Assembly: GCA_030123545.1 (NCBI GenBank)
Contig: CP126124.1
Coordinates: forward strand, 3,100,001 to 3,164,000
Origin: Burkholderiaceae bacterium
Lineage (GTDB): Bacteria; Pseudomonadota; Gammaproteobacteria; Burkholderiales; Burkholderiaceae_C
Reading direction: 5' to 3'
Length of the DNA: 64,000 nucleotides
Each line of letters opens with the position of its first letter. Position 1 is the first letter of the stretch. The notes beneath the pieces are model-generated. The model did no database searches, was not told the origin of the DNA, and worked only from the letters and a program-made list of their open reading frames with translations. Both the position numbers and the translations under genes were made by a program. Positions 46,797-54,548 of the stretch are shown here, piece by piece.

Positions 46797-47210
46797 GTGA
46801 GCATGCTGAAGGAATTCAAGGAGTTTGCCGTCAAGGGCAATGCGATGGACCTGGCGGTCGGCGTGATCATCGGCGCCGCGTTCGGCAAGATCGTCGATTC
46901 GATCGTGAACGACCTGATCATGCCGCTGGTCAGCAAGGTGTTCGGCGGGCTCGACTTCTCCAGCTACTACATCGCGCTGTCGGGTCAGGCGTCGGGGCTG
47001 ACGCTGGCCGAGGCGAAGAAGGGCGGCGCGGTGTTCGCGTACGGCAACTTCATCACCGTGGTGCTGTACTTCATCATCCTGGCGTTCGTCATCTTCATCA
47101 TGGTCAAGCAGATGAACCGGCTGAAGAAGGAGGCGCCGCCGCCGGCACCCGCTGCAACGCCCGAAGACATCGTGCTGCTGCGCGAGATCCGCGACAGCCT
47201 GAAGAAGTAG
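46797..47210 (+). CDS. mscL: MscL, large-conductance mechanosensitive channel
   Basis: Turgor-release channel, 137 residues, with GTG start 46797 behind AGGAG (46786-46790). It begins MSMLKEFKEFAVKGNAMDLAVGVIIGAAFGKIVDSIVNDLIMPL (TM1), followed by a periplasmic loop with a GLTLAEAKKGGAVFAYGNFI end, TM2 (ITVVLYFIILAFVIFIMVKQMN) and a charged C-terminal helix. Divergent from petA. Confidence 0.97.
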   Translation: MSMLKEFKEFAVKGNAMDLAVGVIIGAAFGKIVDSIVNDLIMPLVSKVFGGLDFSSYYIALSGQASGLTLAEAKKGGAVFAYGNFITVVLYFIILAFVIFIMVKQMNRLKKEAPPPAPAATPEDIVLLREIRDSLKK

Positions 47211-47227
47211 CCGGCACTTTATGTCGG

Positions 47228-47251
47228 GTGGTTCGCCACGTGGTTCGCCAC
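47228..47251 (+). repeat. Tandem TTCG-loop hairpins after mscL
   Basis: Two perfect head-to-tail copies of GTGGTTCGCCAC. Each can fold as a 4-bp stem with the stable UUCG tetraloop. They lie 17 bases after the mscL stop. Confidence 0.7.
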
Positions 47252-47257
47252 GTGCCG

Positions 47258-47276
47258 CGCTACATATTAAGTAGCA
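47258..47276. repeat. 19-bp dyad repeat, copy 7 (intergenic)
   Basis: CGCTAC-ATATTAA-GTAGCA between mscL and the pdxA stop. Confidence 0.7.
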
Positions 47277-47312
47277 TCCTATCGATATAAATCAATGACT
47301 CCAGCCGATTTT

Positions 47313-48422
47313 TCATTCGCAAAGCTGGCGCGCGACGCGGATCGCCGCTAGCAGGCTCGCGGCACTGGCGCGGCCGCTGCCGGCGATGCCGAACGCGGTG
47401 CCATGGTCCGGGCTGGTGCGCACCAGCGGCAGGCCGAGCGTGACGTTCACGCCGTGCTCGACGCCGAGGTATTTCACCGGAATCAGGCCCTGGTCGTGGT
47501 ACATCGCGACCACCACGTCGAACGCGCCCGGCTGCCCTTGGCTAGCGCGCGCGCGCATGAACACCGTGTCCGGCGCGAATGGGCCGTGCGCGTCGATGCC
47601 CTCGGCGCGCGCCGCGGCGATCGCCGGCGCGATCACGTCGATCTCCTCGCGGCCGAATAGCCCGCCCTCGCCGGCATGCGGGTTCAGCCCTGCGACGGCG
47701 ATGCACGGATTACCACGGCGCCCGTCGTCAGCCGGTCCGCGCATGCAACGGTGCGTGATGCGCAGCGTCTGCAGCACGTTGTCGCAGGTCACCGCGTCGA
47801 TCGCGGCGCGCAGCGACAAATGGATGCTGACCAGCACGGTGCGCAGCTCTTCGTTCGCCAGCAACATGCGCACCGGCATCGCCGCCACCGGCACGCCGGC
47901 ATGCGCCGCCGCCTCGGCCTGCAGCAGTTCGGTGTGGCCCGGATAGCCGACACCGGCCGCGGCCAGCGCCTCCTTGTGCAGCGGCGCGGTGACGAGGGCC
48001 GCAATCTCGCCGCGCAGCGCCGCGCGTGCCGCCCAGCGCACGCAGTCGGCGGCGAACCGGCCGGCCGGCGCGCTCAGCTGCCCGAACGGAACCGGCTGCG
48101 CAAACGGTGGCGCCACCTGCAGCACCGGGATGCAGCGCGGCAGTGCTTCCAACGCCTCGGCCGCCGCATCGAACTGCGCGACCGGCAACGGCGGCTGCCC
48201 CGGCGCGGCGATGCACGCGGCCGCGCGACGCAGCGTCGCGACATCGCCGGCGACGACGCAGCCGCACACGAGATCCGGCGCATCGCGGAACGCCTTCGCG
48301 ATGATTTCCGGGCCGATGCCGGCCGCATCGCCCATCGTGATCACCAGTGGCCGCTTCGGCGCTGCGGCCGGCGCGGGTTCGTTCGCGGCGCGCGGCGCGC
48401 CGGTGGGCGCTGCTGCATTCAT
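47313..48422 (-). CDS. pdxA: PdxA, 4-hydroxythreonine-4-phosphate dehydrogenase
   Basis: NAD-dependent enzyme of the DXP-dependent pyridoxal phosphate pathway, 369 residues. Motifs are ITMGDAAGIGPEII near 29-42, APLHKEAL and GYPGHTELL (metal-binding His), GLNPHAGEGGLFGREE and MYHDQGLIPVKYLG. An Ala/Pro-rich N-terminal extension of about 22 residues precedes the conserved RPLVITMGD. The start at 48422 shares ATGA with the stop of the Nif3-like gene, so the two are coupled. Confidence 0.96.
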   Translation of the reverse strand: MNAAAPTGAPRAANEPAPAAAPKRPLVITMGDAAGIGPEIIAKAFRDAPDLVCGCVVAGDVATLRRAAACIAAPGQPPLPVAQFDAAAEALEALPRCIPVLQVAPPFAQPVPFGQLSAPAGRFAADCVRWAARAALRGEIAALVTAPLHKEALAAAGVGYPGHTELLQAEAAAHAGVPVAAMPVRMLLANEELRTVLVSIHLSLRAAIDAVTCDNVLQTLRITHRCMRGPADDGRRGNPCIAVAGLNPHAGEGGLFGREEIDVIAPAIAAARAEGIDAHGPFAPDTVFMRARASQGQPGAFDVVVAMYHDQGLIPVKYLGVEHGVNVTLGLPLVRTSPDHGTAFGIAGSGRASAASLLAAIRVARQLCE

Positions 48423-49189
48423 GCCGGGTTGTCGATATCGATGAATTCGTGCGCCAGGCCGAACTGCGCCGCCACATGTGCCGCGACCGCGGGCGCGCCG
48501 TAGCGTTCGCTCGCATGGTGGCCGCAGGCGAGGTAAGCGACCCCACATTCGCGCGCTACGTTCGCCTGCGGCTCGGAAATCTCGCCGGTGATGAAGGCCT
48601 GCGCGCCGGCGGCGATCGCCGCCTCAAAGTAGCCCTGCGCGCCGCCGGTGCACCACGCTACTCTTTCAATAGCACCCGGCGCAGCGTCGACCAGCACGAC
48701 TGAGTGATTCAATCGCTCCTGCAGATGCGCCGCCAGCGCCTGCCCGCCGGCAAACGCGCCGCCGTCCTCGCGCCGCCCGAGAAAGCCCAGGCCCTGCTCG
48801 CCGAAGCGGCCCGCGGGGCCGTCCGACGCCTCAAGCCCGAGCACGCGGCCGAGCTGCGCGTTGTTGCCCAGCACCGGGTGCGCGTCCAACGGCAGGTGGT
48901 ACGCGAACAGGTTGATGTCGGCCCCGAGCAGCAGCGCGAGCCGCTGCCGGAGCCAGCCGGTCACCGTGCCGTTCTGACCGCGCCAGAACAGCCCGTGGTG
49001 CACGAAAACCGCGTCGGCGCCGGCGGCGACCGCCGCCTCGATCAGCGCACGGCTCGCGGTGACGCCGGAGACGATCTTCCCGATCTTCGCTCGCCCCTCG
49101 ACCTGCAGCCCGTTCGGGCCGTAGTCGGCGAAGCGCGACGGCTCGAGCAGCGTATCGAAGGCAGCGTGCAGCAGATTTCGTTCAACCAT
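48419..49189 (-). CDS. Nif3-like dinuclear metal-centre protein
   Basis: A 256-residue member of the Nif3/YbgI family (hexameric, two metal ions per subunit). Metal-binding motifs are GADAVFVHHGLFWRGQ near 60 and YLACGHHASERYG near 220, with the substrate-side ADINLFAYHLPLDAHPVLGNN. In the databases the family is often named GTP cyclohydrolase I type 2, a function not generally shown. Upstream of pdxA with a 4-base overlap and divergent from the protease gene. Confidence 0.92.
   Translation of the reverse strand: MVERNLLHAAFDTLLEPSRFADYGPNGLQVEGRAKIGKIVSGVTASRALIEAAVAAGADAVFVHHGLFWRGQNGTVTGWLRQRLALLLGADINLFAYHLPLDAHPVLGNNAQLGRVLGLEASDGPAGRFGEQGLGFLGRREDGGAFAGGQALAAHLQERLNHSVVLVDAAPGAIERVAWCTGGAQGYFEAAIAAGAQAFITGEISEPQANVARECGVAYLACGHHASERYGAPAVAAHVAAQFGLAHEFIDIDNPA
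48656..48674. repeat. 19-bp dyad repeat, copy 8 (inside Nif3-like gene)
   Basis: CGCTAC-TCTTTCA-ATAGCA inside codons for AIERVA, which use the AT-rich codons ATT, GAA, AGA and GTA. Confidence 0.65.
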
Positions 49190-49225
49190 GCGCGTCGGGG
49201 ACCGGCCAGGGGCGGACCGGGGATT

Positions 49226-49273
49226 TGCCGTGATTGTCGGCCAAAGCGCATGCGGTCGTGGACAATCACGGCA
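49226..49273. promoter_or_regulatory. 13-bp perfect inverted repeat between Nif3-like and protease genes
   Basis: The arms TGCCGTGATTGTC and GACAATCACGGCA are separated by 22 bases. The right arm ends on the A of the protease ATG. Each arm contains an outward GACAAT, so they may be paired divergent -10 boxes or an operator. Confidence 0.6.
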
Positions 49274-50433
49274 TGAAACGTCTCTGGCTCCTGTTCGCGC
49301 AATCGGTGACCGTGCTGCTGGCCGCGTACTTCGTCGTGGCCACGCTGCATCCGGACTGGGTGCGCCGGGGGTCGCTGGGCAGCGGCGCGGTGTCGCTGAT
49401 CGAGGCGCCGGCAGCCCGTTCGGCGACGGCGGAGCCGGGCAGCTTCGCCGCCGCGGCGAAGAAGGCCGCGCCGGCGGTGGTAAGCATCAACTCAGCCAAG
49501 CTCGCGCCGCGCAACCTGTACGACGACGACCCCTGGTTCAAGTTCTTCTTCGGCGACCGCCGCGGCCAGCCGCAGGTCAGCCTGGGCAGCGGCGTGATCG
49601 TCAGCTCGAACGGCTACATCCTGACCAACAATCACGTGGTCGAGGGCGCCGACGAGATCGAGGTCGCGCTCAACGACGGCCGACGTGCGCAGGCGAAGGT
49701 GATCGGCACCGACCCCGACACGGATCTGGCGGTGCTGAAGATCGACCTGGATCGGCTGCCGGTGATCACGCTCGGCCATTCCGATGCGCTGCAGGTCGGC
49801 GATCAGGTGCTGGCGATCGGCAACCCGTTCGGCGTCGGCCAGACCGTGACCGGCGGCATCGTCAGCGCGCTCGGGCGCAACCACCTGGGCATCAACACCT
49901 TCGAGAACTTCATCCAGACCGACGCGGCGATCAATCCCGGCAACTCGGGTGGCGCGCTGGTCGACGTCAACGGCAACCTGATGGGAATCAACACCGCGAT
50001 CTACTCACGCTCGGGCGGCAGCATGGGCATCGGCTTCGCGATCCCGGTCTCGACCGCGCGCCAGGTGCTCGAGAGCATCGTGAAGGACGGCCGGGTCACG
50101 CGCGGCTGGATCGGCGTGGAGCCGAACGACCTGTCGCCGGAACTGGCCGAGACCTTCGGCCTGAAGGCGCCGAAGGGCAGCGGCGCGCTGGCCGGCGTGA
50201 TCATCACCGGCGTGCTGCAGAACGGGCCGGCAGCGCAGGCGGGCCTGCGGCCGGGCGACGTGATCGTCAGCGTCGAAGGCAAGGCCATCGGCAACGTCAG
50301 CGAACTGCTCACCACGGTGTCGGCACTGAAACCGGGCACGCCCGCGAAGTTCGGCGTGCTGCGTCAGCAGGGGCGCACGGAAATCGAAATCACGCCCGCG
50401 CAGCGCCCGCGGCCGCAACAGGCGCGGCGCTGA
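49273..50433 (+). CDS. Membrane-anchored DegS/DegQ-like serine protease
   Basis: HtrA-family periplasmic protease with one PDZ domain, 386 residues. The N-terminal anchor is LLFAQSVTVLLAAYFVVATL (7-26). The catalytic triad is His121 (ILTNNHVV), Asp151 (DTDLAVLKI) and Ser225 (NPGNSGGAL). The PDZ domain covers about 285-375 (GVLQNGPAAQAGLRPGDVIVSVEGKAI). A single PDZ and a membrane anchor are DegS-like; in beta-proteobacteria this gene beside tatC is usually called Do-like. The -10-like GACAAT is six bases before ATG. Confidence 0.94.
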   Translation: MKRLWLLFAQSVTVLLAAYFVVATLHPDWVRRGSLGSGAVSLIEAPAARSATAEPGSFAAAAKKAAPAVVSINSAKLAPRNLYDDDPWFKFFFGDRRGQPQVSLGSGVIVSSNGYILTNNHVVEGADEIEVALNDGRRAQAKVIGTDPDTDLAVLKIDLDRLPVITLGHSDALQVGDQVLAIGNPFGVGQTVTGGIVSALGRNHLGINTFENFIQTDAAINPGNSGGALVDVNGNLMGINTAIYSRSGGSMGIGFAIPVSTARQVLESIVKDGRVTRGWIGVEPNDLSPELAETFGLKAPKGSGALAGVIITGVLQNGPAAQAGLRPGDVIVSVEGKAIGNVSELLTTVSALKPGTPAKFGVLRQQGRTEIEITPAQRPRPQQARR

Positions 50434-50473
50434 CGGCGCCTGCGATCGACCGCGACCCGCGGTGGTCGCTACT

Positions 50474-51280
50474 TCAGACCTCGGACACTTCCTTCGAGGT
50501 CTCGGCGCCCTCTTCCGGCTTCTTGCTGAAGCGGATGAAGAACTGCGCGGCCCAGATGCCGACTTCGTACAGCATGTACATCGGCACCAGCAGCGACAGC
50601 ATCGACAGCGGATCGGGCGGCGTGACCAGCCCGGCGACGCCCGCCGCCGCGACCAGGTAGTACGGCCGCCAGGAGCGCAACTGCTTCACGCTGACCACCC
50701 CCATGCGCGCGAGGATGATGATGACCACCGGCACCTGGAACGCGATGCCGAACGCGAGGAACATCGTCATCGCGAAGTCCAGGTAGGACTCGATGTCGGG
50801 CGTGATCGCGACCGAATGCGGCGCGAGCCGCTGGATCTCGGGAAACGCCTGGCCGAACACGAAGAAGTAGCAGAACGCAGCGCCGACATAGAACAGCGCC
50901 GTGCTGGCCACGATCAGCGGCAGCACGAGTCGGCGCTCGTGCCGGTACAACCCGGGCGCGACGAACGCCCAGACCTGGTACAGGATCCACGGCAGCGCGA
51001 CCGCGACCGCCGTCAGCACCGTCACCTTGATCGGCACCAGGAACGGCGAGATCACGCCGATCGCGATCATCGTCGAGCCCTGCGGCAGCGCCTTCACCAG
51101 CGGTAGCGCCAGCAGGTCGTACAGGTGCGACGGGCCGGGATAGATGAACAGGCCGACCAGCACGATGCCGATGCCGTAGCACGCGTACAGCAGCCGGTTG
51201 CGCAGCTCGATCAGGTGCTGCACGAACGGCTGTTCGGTGCCGGCGAGTTCGTCTTCTTCGGTCTTTTTCGGATCGGACAT
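50474..51280 (-). CDS. tatC: TatC, twin-arginine translocase receptor subunit
   Basis: Polytopic receptor for folded Tat substrates, 268 residues. Starts MSDPKKTEEDELAGTEQPFVQHLIELRNRLLYA, with the conserved HLxELRxR motif near 23-29. Six helices follow, with the periplasmic FxxPL-like LLALPLVKALPQGSTMIAIGVISPFLVPIKV. The conserved Glu lies in the cytoplasmic loop APGLYRHERRLV. C-terminal EEGAETSKEVSEV is charged. Last gene of tatABC; 70 bases after tatB. Confidence 0.96.
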   Translation of the reverse strand: MSDPKKTEEDELAGTEQPFVQHLIELRNRLLYACYGIGIVLVGLFIYPGPSHLYDLLALPLVKALPQGSTMIAIGVISPFLVPIKVTVLTAVAVALPWILYQVWAFVAPGLYRHERRLVLPLIVASTALFYVGAAFCYFFVFGQAFPEIQRLAPHSVAITPDIESYLDFAMTMFLAFGIAFQVPVVIIILARMGVVSVKQLRSWRPYYLVAAAGVAGLVTPPDPLSMLSLLVPMYMLYEVGIWAAQFFIRFSKKPEEGAETSKEVSEV

Positions 51281-51350
51281 GGTGCAAGAGCTGCGAGCGT
51301 GGGGCCCAGCGCCGCGATGCGCGCGTCGCCGAAGCGCCCGGCTGCGCTCC

Positions 51351-51812
51351 CTATTCGAATAGCTTCGGCCGGTAGCGCGCGACCCGCGCCGCGCCGGACA
51401 GCGCCTTGGTGCGCACGCCGGACCGCGACTTGTACCACTGCGGGATCGCTCCGCGCTTGACGCGCCATTTCTTGCGCGGGTGGCGGTACTGCGGGTAGTT
51501 GACCGTCTCCAGCGCATCCGTCGCGCCGGCATCACCGGCCGCACCCGACACCTGCTTGTCGAACTCGGAGGCGCCTGCGCGAATCGACTGCTCGACGTCG
51601 CGTGCCGCCTCCTCGACCGTGGTTTTCATCTTGCTCAGCTCGCTGAGGTCCATCGAGCGGCTGACCTCGGCCTTCACGTCGGCCACGTAGCGCTGGGCCC
51701 GGCCGAGCAGCGTGCCGACGGTGCGTGCGACCACCGGCAGCCGCTCCGGGCCGATCACGATCAGCGCGATGCCGCCGATGATGATGAGCTTGGTGACGCC
51801 GATGTCGATCAC
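51351..51812 (-). CDS. tatB: TatB, twin-arginine translocase subunit
   Basis: Single-span subunit partnering TatC in signal recognition, 153 residues, from GTG at 51812. It begins MIDIGVTKLIIIGGIALIVIGPERLPVVARTVG, with the invariant Glu in the membrane-proximal GPERLP hinge. An amphipathic helix and a basic C-terminal region (HPRKKWRVKRGAIPQWYKSRSG) follow. The long basic tail is typical of Burkholderiales TatB. Confidence 0.95.
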   Translation of the reverse strand: MIDIGVTKLIIIGGIALIVIGPERLPVVARTVGTLLGRAQRYVADVKAEVSRSMDLSELSKMKTTVEEAARDVEQSIRAGASEFDKQVSGAAGDAGATDALETVNYPQYRHPRKKWRVKRGAIPQWYKSRSGVRTKALSGAARVARYRPKLFE

Positions 51813-51842
51813 GGGGACGGCCTCCGGCTCATGGGGCTGTGG

Positions 51843-52082
51843 TCATCCCTTGGTCTTGGCTTCGACGTCGATCGTTTCCTTGGCAGTCGTCGTGCCATCG
51901 GTCACCTGCTGCGCGGGCGTCGGCGCGGCTTCCGGGTCCGCGTTGTGGCTGTCCTTCATGCCGTCCTTGAAGCCCTTGACCGCGCTGCCGATGTCGGTGC
52001 CGATGTTCTTCAGCTTCTTGGTGCCGAAGATCAGGATGATGATGACCAGAAAAATGAGCAAATGTGTGGTTGAGATTCCCAT
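51843..52082 (-). CDS. tatA: TatA, twin-arginine translocase pore subunit
   Basis: A 79-residue protein with the TatA layout: MGISTTHLLIFLVIIILIFGTKKLKNIGTDIGSAVKGFKDGMK, comprising a short membrane helix, the FGxxKL hinge and an amphipathic helix, then an unstructured tail. Here the residue before the hinge is F-G-T-K-K-L. An AGGAGA ribosome site precedes the ATG at 52082. First of tatABC and downstream of the HIT gene. Confidence 0.96.
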   Translation of the reverse strand: MGISTTHLLIFLVIIILIFGTKKLKNIGTDIGSAVKGFKDGMKDSHNADPEAAPTPAQQVTDGTTTAKETIDVEAKTKG

Positions 52083-52157
52083 GGATTTCTCCTGACGAGA
52101 CTATGCAATTTTAGATGGCGCAACACCGGCCGCCAACGAACCGGGGTTTAACCTTAC

Positions 52158-52517
52158 TCAGCCCTTGCGCCACGGGCGCGGACCGCCGATCACGTGCAGA
52201 TGCAGGTGCTGCACCTCCTGCCCACCCTGCGCGCCCGTGTTGACCATGATCCGGAATCCACCTTCGGGATACGGCTCGCAGCCGGCTTTGGATGCAAGTT
52301 CGGGCGCCAGCACCATCATGCGCCCGAGCAGCGCGGCGTCGCCCGGTCCGACCTGCGCCATCGACGCGATGTGCCGTTTCGGGACCATCAGGAAATGCAC
52401 CGGCGCCCAGGGGTGGATGTCGTTGAACGCAAAGATTTCGTCGTCTTCGTAGACCTTGGTCGACGGGATCTTGCCCGCGGCGATCTTGCAGAAAATGCAG
52501 TCCGGATCTTGGGTCAT
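52158..52517 (-). CDS. HIT-family (HinT-like) nucleotide hydrolase
   Basis: A 119-residue histidine-triad protein, presumably hydrolysing purine nucleoside phosphoramidates. The catalytic HxHxHxx is QHLHLHVIGGPRPW near residue 99. The N-terminal CIFCKIAAGKIPSTKVYEDDEIFAFNDIHPWAPVHFLMVPK is typical of HINT. Its ATG overlaps the stop of the DUF4870 gene by ATGA. Between hisE and tatA, a common beta-proteobacterial location. Confidence 0.95.
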   Translation of the reverse strand: MTQDPDCIFCKIAAGKIPSTKVYEDDEIFAFNDIHPWAPVHFLMVPKRHIASMAQVGPGDAALLGRMMVLAPELASKAGCEPYPEGGFRIMVNTGAQGGQEVQHLHLHVIGGPRPWRKG

Positions 52518-52909
52518 TGTGAGTTGCTCACCGCGCGGCCATCATTCATCGCGACCATGCCGCGCACGATGCGATACAGGAACCAGATCGATATCACGCA
52601 CCAGGCGATCCAGCCCGGCACAAGGAACAGCAACCACAGCGGCAGCGTCAGCAGGTACAGCACGCCGGCGCCGATCACCGAGCGGATGCGCCAGGAAAAA
52701 TGGCTTGCCTGCCAGGTGCCGGCCGCGTCGTCCCGCTTGACCAGGTCGATCACCAGCGCCACGATCAACAGGCCCAGGCTGACCTGCGCGCCCGGCACGA
52801 CGGCCGCGATCGCGACCACCAGGTGCAGGATGTAGCTGACCCAGCCTATCGTCTTCAGCGACTCGGCCTTGTCGCTGCCCGCCGGTTCGACGTCGATGAC
52901 TTCGGTCAT
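52514..52909 (-). CDS. DUF4870-like membrane protein
   Basis: A 131-residue protein with four predicted membrane segments (about 20-40 LKTIGWVSYILHLVVAIAAVV; 44-58 VSLGLLIVALVIDLV; 75-92; 95-115 LWLLFLVPGWIAWCVISIWFLY) and the terminal RIVRGMVAMNDG. This fits DUF4870, a tic20-like small membrane family of unknown function. It overlaps both neighbours by 4 bases (hisE stop and HIT start), so it is co-translated within the his-tat operon. Confidence 0.85.
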   Translation of the reverse strand: MTEVIDVEPAGSDKAESLKTIGWVSYILHLVVAIAAVVPGAQVSLGLLIVALVIDLVKRDDAAGTWQASHFSWRIRSVIGAGVLYLLTLPLWLLFLVPGWIAWCVISIWFLYRIVRGMVAMNDGRAVSNSQ

Positions 52910-53301
52910 GGCGATCCTCCTTCGCGCCGGTCGGCGCGCGCCTCGTGTTCGCGCCGCTCGGCCTTGCGCAGCGCCTTTTCCTCGATGCCGCCCATTCCTT
53001 CGCGGCGCGCGAGCTCGGCGACCACGTCCTTTGGCGACAGCCCGTAGTACGCCAGCGCGATCATGCTGTGAAACCACAGATCGGCCACTTCCGCGACGAT
53101 CCGGGCGGCGTCGCCACCGTGCTCGGCGTCCTTCGCCGCCATCACGACCTCGGTCGCCTCTTCGCCGATTTTTTTCAGGAAAGCATCCGGCCCGCGCGCG
53201 AGCAGTCGCGCGACGTAGCTGGTTTCGGGGTCGCCGCCGCGCTCGGGCCGGCGCCCCTCGATCACGGTAGCCAAGCGCTCCAACGTATCGGTCGAACTCA
53301 T
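52906..53301 (-). CDS. hisE: HisE, phosphoribosyl-ATP pyrophosphatase
   Basis: Second step of histidine synthesis (PR-ATP to PR-AMP), all-alpha MazG-like fold. Of 131 residues the core is TLERLATVIEGRRPERGGDPETSYVARLLARGPDAFLKKIGEEATEVVMAAKD, with the metal-binding EExxE element, and then ADLWFHSMIALAYYGLSPKDV. The C-terminal Lys/Arg/Glu-rich tail is longer than usual. Separate from HisI, as is common outside enterobacteria. Confidence 0.96.
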   Translation of the reverse strand: MSSTDTLERLATVIEGRRPERGGDPETSYVARLLARGPDAFLKKIGEEATEVVMAAKDAEHGGDAARIVAEVADLWFHSMIALAYYGLSPKDVVAELARREGMGGIEEKALRKAERREHEARADRREGGSP

Positions 53302-53308
53302 TGCGCCC

Positions 53309-53698
53309 TTAGCTATAGATCGCCTGCGGATCTTTCAAGACCGGATCGATCACCTGCCAGCCGCCGTCCTGCAAGCGGCTGAAAAAACAGCTGTGCCGAC
53401 CGGTGTGACAGGCGATGCCGGGCTGGTGACCGAGCTGCGTGACCTTCAGCAGCACCACGTCGCGGTCGCAGTCGATGCGCAGTTCGTGCACCTGCTGCAC
53501 GTGGCCCGATTCCTCGCCCTTGAACCACAGTTTGCCGCGCGAACGGCTCCAGTACACCGCGCGGCCGAGCTCGGCCGTCTTCTGCAGCGCCTCGCGGTTC
53601 ATCCACGCCATCATCAGCACGTCGCCGCTTTCCGCCTCCTGCGCGATCGCCGGCACCAGGCCCTGCGCGTCCCAATTCACTTCGTCGAGCCAACTCAT
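53309..53698 (-). CDS. hisI: HisI, phosphoribosyl-AMP cyclohydrolase
   Basis: Third step of histidine synthesis, 129 residues. Zinc and catalytic residues are in DCDRDVVLLKVTQLGHQPGIACHTGRHSCFF (two of the three zinc-ligand Cys in ACHTGRHSC). The N-terminal GLVPAIAQEAESGDVLMMAWMNREALQKT and YWSRSRGKLWFKGEESGH are family hallmarks. Start MSWLDEVNWD; 7 bases before hisE. Confidence 0.97.
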   Translation of the reverse strand: MSWLDEVNWDAQGLVPAIAQEAESGDVLMMAWMNREALQKTAELGRAVYWSRSRGKLWFKGEESGHVQQVHELRIDCDRDVVLLKVTQLGHQPGIACHTGRHSCFFSRLQDGGWQVIDPVLKDPQAIYS

Positions 53699-53760
53699 CC
53701 TCGCATTGTCGCGGATTCGCTGCGGCACCGCCTCACGGGCAGCCGGGCCGCGTCAGCGCG

Positions 53761-54540
53761 TCACAGGCGGATTGGGATGCCGCGTGCGGCCAAATGGCGC
53801 TTGGCCTGGCCTACCGTGTACTCGCCGTAATGGAAGATGCTGGCCGCCAGCACCGCGTCGGCGCCGCCGATCTGGATGCCGTCGGCCAGGTCGTCCAGGC
53901 TGCCGACCCCGCCCGACGCGATCACCGGCACGCCGACCGCGTCGCTGATGGCGCGTGTCAGTTCCAGGTCGAATCCGGCCCTGGTGCCGTCGCGGTCCAT
54001 GCTGGTCAGCAGGATTTCGCCGGCGCCGCAGCGCGCCATCTCGGCCGCCCATTGCACCGCGTCGAGCCCGGCGTTCCTGCGCCCGCCGTGGCTGTACACG
54101 TCCCAACCGGCGCCATGCCGGCGTTCGTCTTCGCCCACGCGGCGCTTCGCGTCGATCGCGACCACGATGCACTGCGCGCCGTACTTGGCCGACGCGTCCG
54201 AGATCACCTGCGGATTCGCGATCGCGGCCGAGTTGAAGCTGGTCTTGTCGGCGCCGGCGTTCAGCAGGCGCCGCACGTCTTCGACTGTGCGCACGCCGCC
54301 GCCGACGGTCAGCGGAATGAACACCTGCGAGGCCACCGCTTCGATGATCGGCAGGATCAGGTCGCGATCGTCGCTGGTCGCGGTGATGTCGAGGAAAGTG
54401 AGCTCGTCCGCGCCCTGCTCGTTGTAGCGCGCAGCGATCTCGACCGGATCACCGGCGTCGCGCAGCTCGACGAAGTTGACGCCCTTGACCACGCGGCCGC
54501 CGGTCACGTCGAGGCAGGGAATGATGCGTTTGGCGAGCAT
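53761..54540 (-). CDS. hisF: HisF, imidazole glycerol phosphate synthase cyclase subunit
   Basis: TIM-barrel subunit that uses ammonia from HisH to form IGP and AICAR, 259 residues. Catalytic Asp is in MLAKRIIPCLDVTGGRVVKG (Asp11), and the second in ILLTSMDRDGTRAGFDLELT (Asp about 131). Phosphate sites include GGGVRTVEDV and ASGGVGSLDDL. An internal His/Arg-rich loop (ERRHGAGWDVYSHGGRR) is normal in this family. Eight bases after hisA. Confidence 0.97.
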   Translation of the reverse strand: MLAKRIIPCLDVTGGRVVKGVNFVELRDAGDPVEIAARYNEQGADELTFLDITATSDDRDLILPIIEAVASQVFIPLTVGGGVRTVEDVRRLLNAGADKTSFNSAAIANPQVISDASAKYGAQCIVVAIDAKRRVGEDERRHGAGWDVYSHGGRRNAGLDAVQWAAEMARCGAGEILLTSMDRDGTRAGFDLELTRAISDAVGVPVIASGGVGSLDDLADGIQIGGADAVLAASIFHYGEYTVGQAKRHLAARGIPIRL

Positions 54541-54548
54541 GGCCGCGA

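Noticed and set aside
51346..51364. Possible tenth copy of the 19-bp dyad at the tatB stop (CTATTCGAATAG)
   Set aside because: It is a palindrome, but the left half lacks GCTA at the required spacing.
53311..53329. AGCTAT half site between hisE and hisI
   Set aside because: Only one arm fits; the matching right arm is absent.
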